Source of the DNA: Bradyrhizobium rifense
GTDB taxonomy: Bacteria > Pseudomonadota > Alphaproteobacteria > Rhizobiales > Xanthobacteraceae
Length of the DNA: 50,042 nucleotides
Assembly: GCF_008123425.1 (NCBI RefSeq)
Contig: NZ_VSSS01000005.1
Coordinates: 1 to 50,042, forward strand
Direction: 5' to 3'
This document shows positions 35,012-46,549 of this stretch, in pieces. The position numbers were made by a program, and so were the translations under genes. The stretch's first letter is position 1, and every line of letters starts with the position of its first letter. The notes beneath the pieces were generated by a model that worked only from the letters and a program-made list of their open reading frames with translations, made no database searches and was not told where the DNA came from.

Positions 35012-35290
35012 ATGGTTCGTTCAGTCTGGAAAGGCCCGTTCGTCGAGGGTTCTCTGCTCAAGAAGGCAGATGCCGCGCGCGCGTCCGGCCGTCACGACGT
35101 CATCAAGATCTGGAGCCGTCGCTCGACGATCCTGCCGCAATTCGTTGGCCTGACCTTCGGCGTTTACAACGGTCAGAAGCACGTGCCGGTGGCCGTCAAC
35201 GAGGAAATGGTCGGTCACAAGTTTGGTGAGTTTTCGCCGACCCGGACCTTCCATGGCCACTCGGGCGACAAGAAAGCCAAGAAGGCTTGA
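35012..35290 (+). CDS. rpsS: 30S ribosomal protein S19
   Basis: A 92-aa head protein that bridges to the 50S subunit. [19 protein letters not shown] and [20 protein letters not shown] are diagnostic. The expected order rplB-rpsS-rplV is kept, with 12- and 10-bp gaps. Confidence 0.98.
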   Translation: MVRSVWKGPFVEGSLLKKADAARASGRHDVIKIWSRRSTILPQFVGLTFGVYNGQKHVPVAVNEEMVGHKFGEFSPTRTFHGHSGDKKAKKA

Positions 35291-35300
35291 GGATTAAACG

Positions 35301-35690
35301 ATGAGCAAACCTAAGCGCGAACGGAGCCTCGCCGAGAACGAGGCCAAGGCGGTCGCCCGGATGCTGCGGGTGAGCCCGCAGAAGCTCAACCTGGTCGCCC
35401 AGCTCATTCGCGGCCGGAAGGCTGCCGCTGCGCTCGCCGACCTGCAGTTTTCGCGCAAGCGGATCGCGGTTGACGTGAAGAAGTGTCTGGAATCGGCTAT
35501 CGCCAATGCCGAGAACAACCACGACCTCGACGTCGACGATCTCGTCGTGGCGCAGGCCTTCGTCGGTAACGGCCTCGTGATGAAGCGCTTTGCCGCCCGC
35601 GGCCGTGGCCGCTCGGGCCGTGTCTACAAACCATTTTCGCAGCTGACGATCATTGTTCGTCAGGTCGAAGCCGAAGCAGCAGCGGCTTAA
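35301..35690 (+). CDS. rplV: 50S ribosomal protein L22
   Basis: A 129-aa protein. Its long hairpin ([20 protein letters not shown]) reaches into the exit tunnel, the region altered in some macrolide-resistant mutants; no unusual change is obvious. The N-terminal core has [21 protein letters not shown]. rpsC follows after 18 bp. Confidence 0.98.
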
Positions 35691-35708
35691 GGGTCGCAGG
35701 AGAAAACG

Positions 35709-36434
<726 letters not shown>

Positions 36435-36466
36435 CGCCAGCACAGAGAATTTGAGGGCTTAAAGCC

Positions 36467-36880
36467 ATGATGCAACCTAAGAAAACGAAGTTCCGGAAGG
36501 CGCATAAGGGCCGGATTCACGGCGTTGCGACTTCGGGCGCGACGTTGGCGTTCGGTCAGTTCGGCCTGAAGGCGACCGAGCCTGAGCGCGTCACCGCGCG
36601 TCAGATCGAGGCCGCCCGCCGCGCGCTGACCCGCCACATGAAGCGTGCCGGCCGCGTCTGGATCCGCGTGTTCCCAGACGTTCCGGTGTCGAAGAAGCCG
36701 GCCGAAGTCCGCATGGGCTCCGGCAAGGGTGCGCCGGAACTGTGGGTCGCGCGTGTCAAGCCTGGCCGGGTGCTGTTCGAGATTGATGGCGTCAACACCC
36801 AGACCGCCAAGGAAGCGCTGACGCTGGCGGCCGCCAAGCTGCCGATCAAGACGCGCTTCGTCGAGCGCATTGCGGAGTAA
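36467..36880 (+). CDS. rplP: 50S ribosomal protein L16
   Basis: A 137-aa protein near the A site that helps position tRNA. It begins [20 protein letters not shown] and has [19 protein letters not shown] and [18 protein letters not shown], the conserved core. It is full length; its stop is 5 bp before rpmC. Confidence 0.98.
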   Translation: MMQPKKTKFRKAHKGRIHGVATSGATLAFGQFGLKATEPERVTARQIEAARRALTRHMKRAGRVWIRVFPDVPVSKKPAEVRMGSGKGAPELWVARVKPGRVLFEIDGVNTQTAKEALTLAAAKLPIKTRFVERIAE

Positions 36881-36885
36881 TGGCC

Positions 36886-37092
36886 ATGGCACAGATGAAG
36901 ATCGAAGACATCCGCGCGTTGAGCCCCGACCAGCAGGACGACGCCGTCCTGAACCTGAAGAAGGAGCGCTTCAACCTGCGCTTCCAGCGTGCCACCGGGC
37001 AGCTCGAGAACACCTCGCGCCTGCGCGAGGCTCGTCGTGACATCGCCCGGATCAAGACCGTCGCCGCGCAGCAGCGCGCGAAGAAGAAGTAA
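36886..37092 (+). CDS. rpmC: 50S ribosomal protein L29
   Basis: A 68-aa two-helix protein at the tunnel exit. [20 protein letters not shown] and [20 protein letters not shown] are typical. An ATG at 36880 overlaps the rplP stop, but only the ATG at 36886 is spaced properly (8 nt) from GGAG, so the start is placed there. Confidence 0.95.
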   Translation: MAQMKIEDIRALSPDQQDDAVLNLKKERFNLRFQRATGQLENTSRLREARRDIARIKTVAAQQRAKKK

Positions 37093-37105
37093 GAGGCCTA
37101 CGAAG

Positions 37106-37354
37106 ATGCCGAAACGTACTTTGCAAGGCGTGGTCGTTAGCGACAAGACAGCCAAGACCGTCGTGGTGCGCGTCGACCGCCGCTTCACGCACCCGATCTA
37201 CAAGAAGACGATCCGCCGTTCGAAGAACTATCACGCGCACGACGAGAACAACGAGTTCAAGCCGGGCGACATGGTGTGGATCGAGGAATCGAAGCCGATT
37301 TCGAAGTTGAAGTCCTGGATCGTGATCCGGGGCGAGCACAAGAAAAGCGCCTGA
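37106..37354 (+). CDS. rpsQ: 30S ribosomal protein S17
   Basis: An 82-aa primary 16S-binding protein. [20 protein letters not shown] and the conserved [21 protein letters not shown] are present. The start at 37106 gives the family length; an in-frame extension lies inside rpmC and is rejected. An 83-bp gap to rplN follows, the longest in this part of the cluster, without an obvious terminator. Confidence 0.97.
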   Translation: MPKRTLQGVVVSDKTAKTVVVRVDRRFTHPIYKKTIRRSKNYHAHDENNEFKPGDMVWIEESKPISKLKSWIVIRGEHKKSA

Positions 37355-37437
37355 TCTGTTGGCCTTGGCCGACTGACTTCAGGGAAATGTTGAGCGCCGG
37401 CTAGGCTGGCGCAAAGAGAAGAGGACGAGGTGCATCA

Positions 37438-37806
37438 ATGATTCAGATGCAGACCAACCTCGACGTGGCCGATAATTCTGGCGCACGCCGTGTCATGTGT
37501 ATCAAGGTGCTCGGGGGCTCCAAGCGCCGCTACGCCACGATCGGCGACATCATTGTCGTCTCGATCAAGGAAGCCATTCCGCGTGGCAAGGTGAAGAAGG
37601 GCGACGTGATGAAGGCCGTCGTGGTGCGTGTCCGCAAGGACATCCGCCGCGCCGACGGCTCGGTCATCCGCTTCGACCGCAATGCCGCCGTTCTGATCAA
37701 CAACCAGTCCGAGCCGATCGGCACCCGCATCTTCGGGCCCGTGCCGCGCGAGCTGCGTGGCAAGAACCACATGAAGATCATCTCGCTCGCGCCGGAGGTG
37801 CTGTGA
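37438..37806 (+). CDS. rplN: 50S ribosomal protein L14
   Basis: A 122-aa interface protein contacting 16S helix 44 and the site of silencing factor Rsf[21 protein letters not shown] and [23 protein letters not shown] are diagnostic. It opens the spc-type block. Its stop overlaps the rplX ATG by one base. Confidence 0.99.
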   Translation: MIQMQTNLDVADNSGARRVMCIKVLGGSKRRYATIGDIIVVSIKEAIPRGKVKKGDVMKAVVVRVRKDIRRADGSVIRFDRNAAVLINNQSEPIGTRIFGPVPRELRGKNHMKIISLAPEVL

Positions 37807-38112
37807 TGGCTGCGAAGATCCGCAAGGGCGACAAGGTCGTCATGCTGACCGGCCGCGACAAGGGTCGCACCGGCGAAGTGTTCGAAGTGCGTCCCGACGC
37901 CGGCACGGCGCTGGTGCGCGGCATCAACATGGTCAAGCGTCACCAGAAGCAGACGCAGGCCCAGGAGGGCGGCATCATCTCGAAAGAGGCGCCGGTCCAA
38001 CTGTCCAACATCGCGTATGTCGGCAAGGATGGAAAGCCGACCCGCGTCGGATTCAAGATTCTGGCGGACGGCAAGAAGGTCCGCATCGCCAAGCGCTCGG
38101 GAGCTGAGATCG

Positions 38113-38120
<8 letters not shown>
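37806..38120 (+). CDS. rplX: 50S ribosomal protein L24
   Basis: A 104-aa assembly initiator. The KOW motif is in [21 protein letters not shown]. The central segment [20 protein letters not shown] is typical. The start at 37806 makes a one-base overlap with rplN (TGATG). The 3' end overlaps rplE by 8 bp, so rplN-rplX-rplE are translationally coupled. Confidence 0.97.
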
Positions 38121-38670
<550 letters not shown>

Positions 38671-38716
38671 GACGCTGACCTAAAGCCTCTCAAACGCGGA
38701 TACCCAGGAGCCAAGC

Positions 38717-39022
38717 ATGGCAAAGAAGAGTTCAATCGAGAAGAACAACCGGCGCAAGCGGATGACGAAGAACGCCGCTCCGAAGCGCGCGCGGTTGAAG
38801 GCGATCATCGCCGACAAGACGCTGCCGATGGAGGAGCGGTTCGCCGCGACCCTGAAGCTGGCGGAAATGCCGCGCAATTCGTCGGCCACCCGCATCCGTC
38901 TGCGTTGCGAGCTGTCGGGCCGTCCGCGCTCGAACTACCGCAAGAACAAGCTGTCCCGTATCGCGCTGCGCGACCTTGGCTCCAGGGGCATGGTCCCGGG
39001 CCTCGTGAAGTCGAGCTGGTAA
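38717..39022 (+). CDS. rpsN: 30S ribosomal protein S14
   Basis: A 101-aa long-form S14 without the paired CxxC zinc ligands of the short form. The C-terminal part [20 protein letters not shown] and [15 protein letters not shown] is characteristic. The N-terminus is strongly basic. It assembles late in the 30S head. RBS AGGAG. Confidence 0.98.
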   Translation: MAKKSSIEKNNRRKRMTKNAAPKRARLKAIIADKTLPMEERFAATLKLAEMPRNSSATRIRLRCELSGRPRSNYRKNKLSRIALRDLGSRGMVPGLVKSSW

Positions 39023-39036
39023 GGAGGGTCGTTTAG

Positions 39037-39435
39037 ATGTCTACGCACGATCCAATCAGCGATCTGATCACCCGCATCCGCAACGCGCAGATGCGCGCCA
39101 AGAGCAAGGTCTCCACGCCTGGCTCGAAGATGCGCGAGAACGTCCTCGAAGTGCTCAAGAGCGAGGGCTACATCCGCGGTTACGCCACGCTCGAGCATTC
39201 CTCGGGCCGCAGCGAGATCGAGATCGAGCTGAAGTATTTCGACGGCGAGCCCGTCATCCGCGAGATCGAACGTGTTTCCAAGCCCGGGCGTCGCGTTTAC
39301 GCCTCGGTGAAGAACCTGCCGCGGGTCAATAACGGACTCGGTATTTCGGTGTTGTCGACGCCGAAGGGGATCATGGCCGACCACAGTGCGCGCGAAGCGA
39401 ACGTGGGCGGTGAAGTTCTCTTCACGGTGTTCTGA
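39037..39435 (+). CDS. rpsH: 30S ribosomal protein S8
   Basis: A 132-aa 16S-binding protein; in E. coli it is the translational repressor of the spc operon. [20 protein letters not shown] and the C-terminal [21 protein letters not shown] are diagnostic. RBS AAGGAGG. Whether an S8-binding mRNA site exists near rplX/rplE here was not established. Confidence 0.98.
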   Translation: MSTHDPISDLITRIRNAQMRAKSKVSTPGSKMRENVLEVLKSEGYIRGYATLEHSSGRSEIEIELKYFDGEPVIREIERVSKPGRRVYASVKNLPRVNNGLGISVLSTPKGIMADHSAREANVGGEVLFTVF

Positions 39436-39451
39436 GAAGGATTTTTGATCC

Positions 39452-39985
39452 ATGTCACGTGTTGGCAAAAGGCCGGTTGCGGTGCCGTCGGGTGTGACCG
39501 CGACCGTTGACGGGCAGACCGTCAAGATGAAGGGGCCGAAGGGCCAGCTTCAGTTCGTCGTCCATGACGACGTCGAGGTGAAGCTCGAGAACGGCCAGGT
39601 CAAGGTGAACCCGCGGGTCGAGACCAATCGCGCGCGCGCTTTGTACGGCACCGCTCGCGCTCAGGTCGCGAATCTGGTCGAAGGCGTCACCAAGGGCTTC
39701 GAGAAGAAGCTCGAAATCACCGGCGTCGGTTACCGCGCCGCGATGCAGGGCAAGAACCTGCAGCTCGCGCTCGGTTACAGCCACGACGTGGTCTATGCGA
39801 TCCCGGAAGGGATCACGATCACCGTGCCGAAGCCGACCGAAATCACGGTGACGGGCAGCGACATCCAGCGCGTCGGCCAGGTCGCCGCCGAGATTCGCTC
39901 CTATCGTCCGCCGGAGCCCTACAAGGGCAAGGGCGTGAAGTATGTTGGCGAATTCATCTTCCGCAAGGAAGGCAAGAAGAAGTAA
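39452..39985 (+). CDS. rplF: 50S ribosomal protein L6
   Basis: A 177-aa protein near the factor-binding site with two repeated folds. [20 protein letters not shown] opens it, and the C-terminal [23 protein letters not shown] is conserved. The gap to rpsH is 16 bp and to rplR 11 bp. Confidence 0.98.
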   Translation: MSRVGKRPVAVPSGVTATVDGQTVKMKGPKGQLQFVVHDDVEVKLENGQVKVNPRVETNRARALYGTARAQVANLVEGVTKGFEKKLEITGVGYRAAMQGKNLQLALGYSHDVVYAIPEGITITVPKPTEITVTGSDIQRVGQVAAEIRSYRPPEPYKGKGVKYVGEFIFRKEGKKK

Positions 39986-39996
39986 CGGAGCCGGTC

Positions 39997-40359
39997 ATGT
40001 CCAAAGCCAAGGTTACCAATGCCCGGCGCAAGCGGAGTGTGCGGCTGAAGCTGCGCCGCTCCGGTGCGGGTCGTCCGCGTCTGTCGGTGTTCCGCTCGTC
40101 CAAGCACATCTACGCCCAGGTCATCGACGACCTGAAGGGCGAGACGCTGGCCTCTGCCTCGTCCCTCGAGAAGTCGATGCGCGACGGCGGCAAGACCGGC
40201 GCCGACATCGATGCGGCGAAGGCGGTCGGCAAGCTGCTGGCCGAGCGCGCCGCCGAGAAGGGCGTCAAGGAAGTCGTGTTCGATCGCGGCAGCTATCTCT
40301 ACCACGGGCGCGTCAAGGCACTGGCCGACGCGGCGCGTGAGAGCGGGCTGAGCTTCTAA
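39997..40359 (+). CDS. rplR: 50S ribosomal protein L18
   Basis: A 120-aa protein that binds 5S rRNA with L5 and L25. The basic N-terminus ([14 protein letters not shown]) is followed by [20 protein letters not shown] and [20 protein letters not shown]. It is standard length. A 44-bp gap separates it from rpsE. Confidence 0.98.
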   Translation: MSKAKVTNARRKRSVRLKLRRSGAGRPRLSVFRSSKHIYAQVIDDLKGETLASASSLEKSMRDGGKTGADIDAAKAVGKLLAERAAEKGVKEVVFDRGSYLYHGRVKALADAARESGLSF

Positions 40360-40403
40360 CAGAATTTGAGGATTGAGGCGTAAGTCTCTGAAGGATTGGA
40401 AAA

Positions 40404-40994
40404 ATGGCAGAACGCGAACAACGTGGTGGACGCGATCAACGCGGCGGACGTGACCGCCAGCAGCGCGAAGAGCGCGACAGCGAGTTCGTCGACAAGCTCG
40501 TCCACATCAATCGCGTGGCCAAGGTCGTCAAGGGCGGCAAGCGCTTCGGTTTCGCCGCGCTGGTCGTGATCGGCGACCAGAAGGGCCGCGCCGGCTTCGG
40601 TCACGGCAAGGCGCGCGAAGTGCCTGAGGCGATCCGCAAGGCCACCGAGTCCGCCAAGCGCAACCTGACCCGCGTGTCGCTGCGCGAGGGCCGTACGCTG
40701 CATCACGACATCGGCGGCCGTCATGGCGCGGGCCGTGTCTATCTGCGTGCTGCTCCGGCCGGTACCGGCATCATCGCCGGCGGTCCGATGCGCGCCGTGT
40801 TCGAGACGCTCGGCGTCCAGGACGTGGTGGCGAAGTCGATCGGCTCGTCGAACCCGTACAACATGGTTCGCGCGACCTTCGATGCGCTGAAGCACCAGGA
40901 CAGCCCGCGTTCGGTCGCGGCGCGCCGCAACATCAAGGTGTCCACCCTTCAGGGTCGTCGCGTCGGCGGCGATGCCGAGGCGGCTGCGGACTAA
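40404..40994 (+). CDS. rpsE: 30S ribosomal protein S5
   Basis: A 196-aa fidelity protein at the mRNA entrance. The first 25 residues are an Arg/Gly/Gln-rich extension ([20 protein letters not shown]) not found in E. coli but usual in alphaproteobacteria. The core has [20 protein letters not shown], the spectinomycin-loop region, and [21 protein letters not shown]. rpmD follows after 25 bp. Confidence 0.98.
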   Translation: MAEREQRGGRDQRGGRDRQQREERDSEFVDKLVHINRVAKVVKGGKRFGFAALVVIGDQKGRAGFGHGKAREVPEAIRKATESAKRNLTRVSLREGRTLHHDIGGRHGAGRVYLRAAPAGTGIIAGGPMRAVFETLGVQDVVAKSIGSSNPYNMVRATFDALKHQDSPRSVAARRNIKVSTLQGRRVGGDAEAAAD

Positions 40995-41019
40995 CGAACG
41001 CTTTTCGGAGTAGACAACG

Positions 41020-41214
41020 ATGGCCAAGGCCGCAAAGACGATCAAGCTTGAGCAGACCGGCAGCGCGATCCGCCGCCATCACTCGCAGCGTTCGACGCTG
41101 ATCGGGCTCAAGCTCAACAAGATCGGCCGCACCAGCGAACTGCCGGACACCCCGGCGATCCGCGGCATGATCGAAAAGGTTCACCATCTCGTTCGCATTG
41201 TCGACGAGAAGTAA
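41020..41214 (+). CDS. rpmD: 50S ribosomal protein L30
   Basis: A 64-aa protein: [20 protein letters not shown] and [20 protein letters not shown] are the family signature, ending [11 protein letters not shown]. It is standard length. The gap to rplO is 12 bp. Confidence 0.97.
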   Translation: MAKAAKTIKLEQTGSAIRRHHSQRSTLIGLKLNKIGRTSELPDTPAIRGMIEKVHHLVRIVDEK

Positions 41215-41226
41215 AGGAGCAGGGCG

Positions 41227-41712
41227 ATGAAGCTCAGCGATATCGCCGACAACGCCGGCTCGCGCAAGAAGCGCATGCGCGTTGGCCGTGGCATTGGTTC
41301 GGGCAAGGGCAAGCAGTCCGGCCGCGGCGGCAAGGGCCAGACCGCGCGTTCGGGCGTGCGCATCAAGGGTTTCGAAGGCGGCCAGATGCCGTTGCATCGC
41401 CGTCTGCCCAAGCGCGGCTTCAACAACATCTTCCGCGTCGAGTTCGCCGAGATCAATCTCGACCGGCTCCAGGATGCGGTCGATGCCAAGAAGCTCGACA
41501 CCGGCAGCGTCGTCAACGTCGAAGCTCTGGTGAAGGCCGGCGTGCTGCGCCGCGCCAAGGCCGGCCTGCGGCTGCTCGGCCGCGGCGAGCTCAAGGCCAA
41601 GCTCAACATTGAAGTGCACGGCGCCACCAAGACCGCGATCGAAGCGGTCGAGAAGGCCGGCGGTTCGGTGAAGATCCTTGCCCCTGCCAAGGAAGAAGGC
41701 GAGGCGGCGTAA
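41227..41712 (+). CDS. rplO: 50S ribosomal protein L15
   Basis: A 161-aa late-assembly protein. The Gly-rich, basic N-terminal tail ([20 protein letters not shown]) penetrates 23S rRNA, and [20 protein letters not shown] is conserved. It ends in an acidic EEGEAA tail. A terminator-like hairpin separates it from secY. Confidence 0.98.
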   Translation: MKLSDIADNAGSRKKRMRVGRGIGSGKGKQSGRGGKGQTARSGVRIKGFEGGQMPLHRRLPKRGFNNIFRVEFAEINLDRLQDAVDAKKLDTGSVVNVEALVKAGVLRRAKAGLRLLGRGELKAKLNIEVHGATKTAIEAVEKAGGSVKILAPAKEEGEAA

Positions 41713-41725
41713 CAACTGCGTCATT

Positions 41726-41747
41726 GGCCCGCGCCTCGCGGGCCTTT
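41726..41747 (+). terminator. Attenuator-like hairpin before secY
   Basis: GGCCCGCG-CCT-CGCGGGCC followed by TTT, 13 bp after the rplO stop. The stem is perfect but the T-tract is short, so partial termination that lowers secY relative to ribosomal genes is the likely effect. Confidence 0.6.
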
Positions 41748-41862
41748 ACGCATGCGGGACGATGGACTTATCGAAGCCGAAGCCCCAGATAATGTCCGGC
41801 GTCCGCTAGATTTGCCCGGCCGCGGGTATGACGGCGCAAAAGGCGGCGGGAGAAAGTCCAAT

Positions 41863-43194
41863 ATGGCCTCAGCAGCGGAACAACTGGCAGCCAACCTCAA
41901 TTTCGGCGCGTTTGCCAAGGCCGACGAGCTGAAGAAGCGCATCTGGTTCACCCTGGGTGCGCTGCTCGTTTATCGGCTCGGGACCTATATCCCGCTGCCC
42001 GGCATCGATCCCAACATCTGGGAGCAGGTGTTCAAGTCGCAGGCTGGCGGCATCCTCGGCATGTTCAACATGTTCGCCGGCGGCGGCATCCACCGCATGG
42101 CGATCTTCGCGCTGAACATCATGCCGTACATCTCGGCCTCGATCATCATCCAGCTCCTCACTACCGTCTCGCCGCAGCTCGAGGCGCTGAAGAAGGAAGG
42201 TGAGTCCGGCCGTAAACTGCTGAACCAGTACACCCGCTATCTGACCGTGATCCTGGCTGCGTTTCAGTCCTATGGCATTGCGGTCGGCCTCGAGGGTGCC
42301 GGCAACGTCGTCAGCGATCCCGGCATGTTCTTCCGTCTGTCCACCGCGATCACGCTGACCGGTGGCACCATGTTCCTGATGTGGCTGGGTGAGCAGATCA
42401 CCTCGCGCGGCATCGGTAACGGCATTTCGCTGATCATTCTCTCCGGCATCGTTGCCGAGCTGCCCTCGGCGCTCGCCAACATGCTCGAGCTCGGCCGTCA
42501 GGGTGCGATGTCGACCGGCCTGATCCTGGTCGTGATCGTGATGGCGGTCGCCGTGATCGCCTTCATCGTGTTCATGGAGCGCGCGCAGCGCCGGCTCCTG
42601 ATCCAGTATCCGAAGCGCCAGGTCGGCAACAAGATGTTCGAGGGCCAGTCCTCGCATTTGCCGCTCAAGCTCAACACCTCCGGCGTGATCCCGCCGATCT
42701 TCGCGTCCTCGCTGCTGTTGCTGCCGACCACGGTTGCGAACTTCAACGCGGGCAGTGGGCCGGAGTGGTTCCAGTGGATCACGACCCAGCTCGGCCACGG
42801 CCGGCCGCTGTTCCTGATTCTCTATCTCGCGCTGATCGTGTTCTTTGCCTTCTTCTACACCGCGATCGTGTTCAACCCGACCGAAACCGCGGACAACCTG
42901 AAGAAGCATGGCGGCTTCATCCCCGGCATCCGTCCGGGTGAGCGCACCGCGGAATACATTGACTACGTGCTGTCGCGCATCACCGTGCTTGGCGCGATCT
43001 ATCTGGCGATCGTCTGCTTGATCCCGGAAATCCTGATCTCCTACGCCTCGGTGCCGTTCTACTTCGGCGGCACCTCGCTGCTGATCGTCGTCAGCGTCAC
43101 CATGGACACAGTGGCGCAGGTGCAGGGCTATCTGCTGGCCCATCAGTATGAAGGCCTGATCCGCAAGTCGAAGCTGCGGGGCCGCCGCCGCTAA
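41863..43194 (+). CDS. secY: Preprotein translocase subunit SecY
   Basis: A 443-aa channel protein of the inner membrane with ten predicted helices, beginning MASAAEQLAANLNFGAFAKA. Conserved stretches include LPGIDPNIWE, the GIGNGISLIIL helix, and the cytoplasmic loop with FIPGIRPGERTAEYIDYVL that contacts SecA and ribosomes. The start at 41863 follows GGGAGAAAG; an in-frame ATG 37 codons upstream is not supported. It partners with SecE at 8101-8292. Confidence 0.98.
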   Translation: MASAAEQLAANLNFGAFAKADELKKRIWFTLGALLVYRLGTYIPLPGIDPNIWEQVFKSQAGGILGMFNMFAGGGIHRMAIFALNIMPYISASIIIQLLTTVSPQLEALKKEGESGRKLLNQYTRYLTVILAAFQSYGIAVGLEGAGNVVSDPGMFFRLSTAITLTGGTMFLMWLGEQITSRGIGNGISLIILSGIVAELPSALANMLELGRQGAMSTGLILVVIVMAVAVIAFIVFMERAQRRLLIQYPKRQVGNKMFEGQSSHLPLKLNTSGVIPPIFASSLLLLPTTVANFNAGSGPEWFQWITTQLGHGRPLFLILYLALIVFFAFFYTAIVFNPTETADNLKKHGGFIPGIRPGERTAEYIDYVLSRITVLGAIYLAIVCLIPEILISYASVPFYFGGTSLLIVVSVTMDTVAQVQGYLLAHQYEGLIRKSKLRGRRR

Positions 43195-43470
43195 GACGCG
43201 GCGCCCTCTCGAGGCGGCGCGCCTGTGCCGCCGATTCGCCGCGCGAGTGTCGCGCGGTGCCCGCCGAGGCGATCAGCCGGTCATTCGGTCGCATCGGCAG
43301 AGCTGCTCTCACTGCAGCGCAATCACTGATTTCAAAGGCCTTCTTGGCGTTCGGGCATTTGCTCCCCTATGATATGGGTAGCGGTGCGGCGCCGATTATG
43401 GTTTGCACTGTTGTCAAACTTCAAACACAGGTGCGCGACGTATCGCTCACCAATCGGGGGGCGTACGCCG

Positions 43471-44325
43471 ATGAGAATTATCCTTCTGGGACCGCCGGGA
43501 TCGGGCAAGGGGACCCAGGCGCAACTGCTGGTGCAGCGCTACGGTATCGTCCAGCTCTCGACCGGCGAGATGTTGCGTGCAGCCGTTGCGGCCGGAACGC
43601 CGGTCGGACTGAAGGCCAAGGAGATCATGTCCAGCGGCGGGCTTGTGCCCGACCAGGTTGTGGTGGGAATCATCTCCGACCGCATCGATCAGCCGGACGC
43701 GAGGCACGGTTTCATTCTCGATGGTTTCCCGCGCACCGTGCCGCAGGCCGAGGCGCTGGACGAGCTGCTCAAGCACAAGCACATGAAGCTCGACGCCGTG
43801 ATCGAGCTCCGCGTCAACGAGAGCGCGCTGCTGAGCCGCGTCGAGACCCGCGTCGCCCAGATGCGGGAGCGCGGGGAGGAGGTCCGGGTCGACGACACCC
43901 CTGAGGTGCTGACCAGGCGACTCGCCAGCTACCGCAGCCAGACGGAACCGCTGATTCACTACTATTCCGAGCGGCGGAAGCTCTCCACCATCGACGGCAT
44001 GATGGCCATCGACGAGGTCACCCGCGCCGTTCACCGCCTCCTCTTGGCGCTGGGAGCAGTTGAGCCGAAGTCACATAGCCGCAGTGCGGCCAAGGCGGCG
44101 CCCGCCAAAAAGGCCAAGGCGGCCAAGAAAGCGGCTAAAAAGCCTGCGAAAGCGGCCAAAAAGGCTGCCAAATCGGCTAAATCAGCCAAAAAGGCCGTGA
44201 AGGGCGCTAAAAAGGCGGCCAAGAAGACGGCCAAGAAAACGGTCAAAAAGACCGCCAAAAAGGCCGTCAAAAAAGGTTCGAAGAAGAGTCCAAAAAAGGT
44301 CACGAAAAAGCGAGCCAAGCGCTAG
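43471..44325 (+). CDS. adk: Adenylate kinase with lysine-rich histone-like tail
   Basis: A 284-aa protein. Residues 1-197 are a complete short-LID adenylate kinase (ATP + AMP to 2 ADP): P-loop GPPGSGKGT 7-15, [11 protein letters not shown], and [18 protein letters not shown]. Residues 198-284 form an 87-aa tail with 36 lysines plus Ala, Thr, Val and Pro in [15 protein letters not shown] units, as in histone H1 C-termini. The family ends near residue 200, so the tail is an addition; it remains in frame to the stop. The start at 43471 is the family Met. secY-adk-rpsM order is common, but the 276-bp gap before adk is wide and featureless. Confidence 0.93.
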   Translation: MRIILLGPPGSGKGTQAQLLVQRYGIVQLSTGEMLRAAVAAGTPVGLKAKEIMSSGGLVPDQVVVGIISDRIDQPDARHGFILDGFPRTVPQAEALDELLKHKHMKLDAVIELRVNESALLSRVETRVAQMRERGEEVRVDDTPEVLTRRLASYRSQTEPLIHYYSERRKLSTIDGMMAIDEVTRAVHRLLLALGAVEPKSHSRSAAKAAPAKKAKAAKKAAKKPAKAAKKAAKSAKSAKKAVKGAKKAAKKTAKKTVKKTAKKAVKKGSKKSPKKVTKKRAKR

Positions 44326-44511
44326 CGGCGGTTGACGAAAGCCCCCTGAATCCCTTAATAAGCCCCGCATCCAAGTCGGATAGTTTCAAACGATGCCGGG
44401 CCCCAGGAAGACCAGGGGTGGGCGTCGTGTTCGCGTTTGTGAACACCTGCCCGAGAAACACAAGCACTTAAAGACCGATTCCTGACGAGGGATCGGCAAC
44501 AGGAGAAGGCC

Positions 44512-44880
44512 GTGGCCCGTATTGCCGGCGTGAACATTCCGACCAACAAGCGCGTGCTGATCGCGCTCCAGTACATCCATGGCATCGGCCAGAAGATCGC
44601 TGGTGAGATCCTCGAAAAGGTGAAGATCGCCGAGGATCGTCGCGTCAATCAACTCAGCGACGCTGAAGTGCTCCAGATCCGCGAAGTGATCGACCGTGAC
44701 TATCTGGTCGAGGGCGATCTGCGTCGCGAAGTCGGCATCAACATCAAGCGTCTGATGGACCTCGGCTGCTATCGCGGCCTGCGTCATCGTCGCGGTCTGC
44801 CGGTGCGCGGTCAGCGGACCCACACCAATGCGCGTACGCGCAAGGGCCCGGCCAAGGCCATCGCCGGCAAGAAGAAGTAA
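44512..44880 (+). CDS. rpsM: 30S ribosomal protein S13
   Basis: A 122-aa head protein that forms bridges to the 50S subunit. The start is GTG at 44512 after AGGAGAAGG; the chain reads [20 protein letters not shown]. The C-terminal [20 protein letters not shown] is diagnostic. The 186-bp gap after adk contains no gene; the alpha-operon leader that S4 binds in E. coli would sit here, but rpsD is not in this cluster. Confidence 0.98.
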   Translation: MARIAGVNIPTNKRVLIALQYIHGIGQKIAGEILEKVKIAEDRRVNQLSDAEVLQIREVIDRDYLVEGDLRREVGINIKRLMDLGCYRGLRHRRGLPVRGQRTHTNARTRKGPAKAIAGKKK

Positions 44881-44899
44881 GTTTTCGAATCCAATCGCG

Positions 44900-44944
44900 G
44901 CGTGTGGCGATACGGGGAGACCCGTTCGCCACACGCCTTTCGTT
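44900..44944 (+). terminator. Strong hairpin between rpsM and rpsK
   Basis: GCGTGTGGCGA (44900-44910) pairs with TCGCCACACGC (44926-44936), extended inward by ACGGG/CCCGT around loop GAGA. The result is 16 bp with one bulge, followed by CTTTCGTT. It starts 19 bp after the rpsM stop. It would be a strong terminator, RNase III site or stabiliser in the middle of the alpha operon. Confidence 0.65.
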
Positions 44945-45002
44945 CCACAGGTGTAGCCGCTGGCATTACGGCGGCGTTTGAGATCTCCAGGAAAGGTAGT
45001 CT

Positions 45003-45392
45003 ATGGGCAAGGAAGCCACCCGCGTTCGTCGTCGTGAGCGCAAGAACATCGCCTCCGGCGTCGCGCACGTGAACTCGTCGTTCAACAACACGACCATCAC
45101 CATCACCGACGCCCAGGGCAACACGATTGCCTGGTCCTCCGCCGGCACGATGGGCTTCAAGGGCTCGCGCAAGTCGACCCCGTATGCCGCGCAGGTCGCA
45201 GCCGAAGACGTGTCCAAGAAGGCGCAGGAACACGGCATGCGCACGCTGGAAGTCGAAGTCGCCGGTCCCGGTTCGGGCCGTGAGTCGGCGCTGCGTGCGC
45301 TGCAGGCCGCGGGCTTCACCGTCACCTCGATCCGCGACGTGACCACGATCCCGCACAACGGTTGCCGTCCGCGCAAGCGTCGGCGCGTCTGA
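45003..45392 (+). CDS. rpsK: 30S ribosomal protein S11
   Basis: A 129-aa platform protein lining the E site. [39 protein letters not shown] and the C-terminal [16 protein letters not shown] are diagnostic. RBS AGGAAAGG. It is followed by a terminator-like hairpin before rpoA. Confidence 0.98.
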   Translation: MGKEATRVRRRERKNIASGVAHVNSSFNNTTITITDAQGNTIAWSSAGTMGFKGSRKSTPYAAQVAAEDVSKKAQEHGMRTLEVEVAGPGSGRESALRALQAAGFTVTSIRDVTTIPHNGCRPRKRRRV

Positions 45393-45401
45393 TACGAAGT
45401 T

Positions 45402-45463
45402 GCGGGCGCGTCGTCGCCCGCGATGCTTTTTTAAGAAGCCGCGGGTTTGATCTGCGGCCTTTC
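45402..45463 (+). terminator. Terminator-like pair between rpsK and rpoA
   Basis: GCGGGCG/CGCCCGC (45402-45408 and 45415-45421) is followed after GATGC by six T residues. A second weaker stem GCCGC/GCGGC (45438-45442 and 45454-45458) is followed by CTTTCT. Located 9 bp after rpsK, this could reduce the flow of transcripts into rpoA. Confidence 0.65.
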
Positions 45464-45503
45464 TCCAACGCCAGTATTTGAATTTTCAAATCGACTGGCC
45501 TGT

Positions 45504-46535
45504 ATGGGTGAAACAGTGACGATCCAGAAAAATTGGCAAGAACTGATTCGGCCGAACAAGCTCCAGGTGCAGCCCGGCAGCGATTCGACCCGCTTTGCGA
45601 CCATCGTTGCCGAGCCGCTCGAGCGCGGCTTTGGCCAGACGCTCGGTAACGCGCTGCGCCGCATCCTGCTCTCCTCGCTCCAGGGCGCGGCGGTGCAGTC
45701 GGTGCATATCGACGGCGTGCTGCACGAGTTCTCCTCGATCGCTGGCGTCCGTGAGGACGTCACCGACATCGTGCTGAACATCAAGGACATCGCGATCAAG
45801 ATGCAGGGCGAAGGCCCCAAGCGCATGGTCGTGAAGAAGCAGGGCCCGGGCGCTGTCACTGCCGGAGACATCCAGACTGTCGGCGACGTCGTCGTGCTCA
45901 ACCCGGACCTGCAGATCTGCACGCTTGACGAGGGCGCCGAGATCCGCATGGAATTCACGGTCGCAACCGGCAAGGGCTACGTTCCTGCCGAGCGCAATCG
46001 TCCCGAGGACGCGCCGATCGGCCTGATCCCGGTCGACAGCTTGTACTCGCCGGTCCGCAAGGTCTCCTACAAGGTCGAGAACACCCGCGAGGGCCAGATC
46101 CTCGACTACGACAAGCTGACCATGACGATCGAGACCAACGGCGCGCTGACGCCGGATGACTCGGTGGCTTACGCCGCCCGCATCCTGCAGGATCAGCTCA
46201 ATGTGTTCGTCAACTTCGAAGAGCCGCGCAAGGAAGTCGCCCAGGAGATCATCCCGGACCTCGCCTTCAACCCGGCCTTCCTCAAGAAGGTGGACGAGCT
46301 CGAGCTGTCGGTGCGTTCGGCCAACTGCTTGAAGAACGACAACATCGTCTACATCGGCGACCTCGTGCAGAAGTCGGAAGCGGAAATGCTCCGTACTCCG
46401 AACTTCGGCCGCAAGTCGCTGAACGAGATCAAGGAAGTGCTGGCCCAGATGGGTCTGCACCTCGGCATGGAAGTGCCGGGCTGGCCGCCGGAGAACATCG
46501 ACGAGCTCGCCAAGCGCTTCGAGGATCACTACTGA
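45504..46535 (+). CDS. rpoA: RNA polymerase alpha subunit
   Basis: A 343-aa subunit. The N-terminal dimerisation domain ([20 protein letters not shown]) scaffolds beta and beta-prime. The C-terminal domain has [20 protein letters not shown] and [20 protein letters not shown], which contact UP elements and activators. The start at 45504 ([11 protein letters not shown]) gives the length usual in this order; a GTG at 45516 and an upstream ATG at 45447 are alternatives. Confidence 0.98.
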   Translation: MGETVTIQKNWQELIRPNKLQVQPGSDSTRFATIVAEPLERGFGQTLGNALRRILLSSLQGAAVQSVHIDGVLHEFSSIAGVREDVTDIVLNIKDIAIKMQGEGPKRMVVKKQGPGAVTAGDIQTVGDVVVLNPDLQICTLDEGAEIRMEFTVATGKGYVPAERNRPEDAPIGLIPVDSLYSPVRKVSYKVENTREGQILDYDKLTMTIETNGALTPDDSVAYAARILQDQLNVFVNFEEPRKEVAQEIIPDLAFNPAFLKKVDELELSVRSANCLKNDNIVYIGDLVQKSEAEMLRTPNFGRKSLNEIKEVLAQMGLHLGMEVPGWPPENIDELAKRFEDHY

Positions 46536-46549
46536 TCCATACTTCACCG

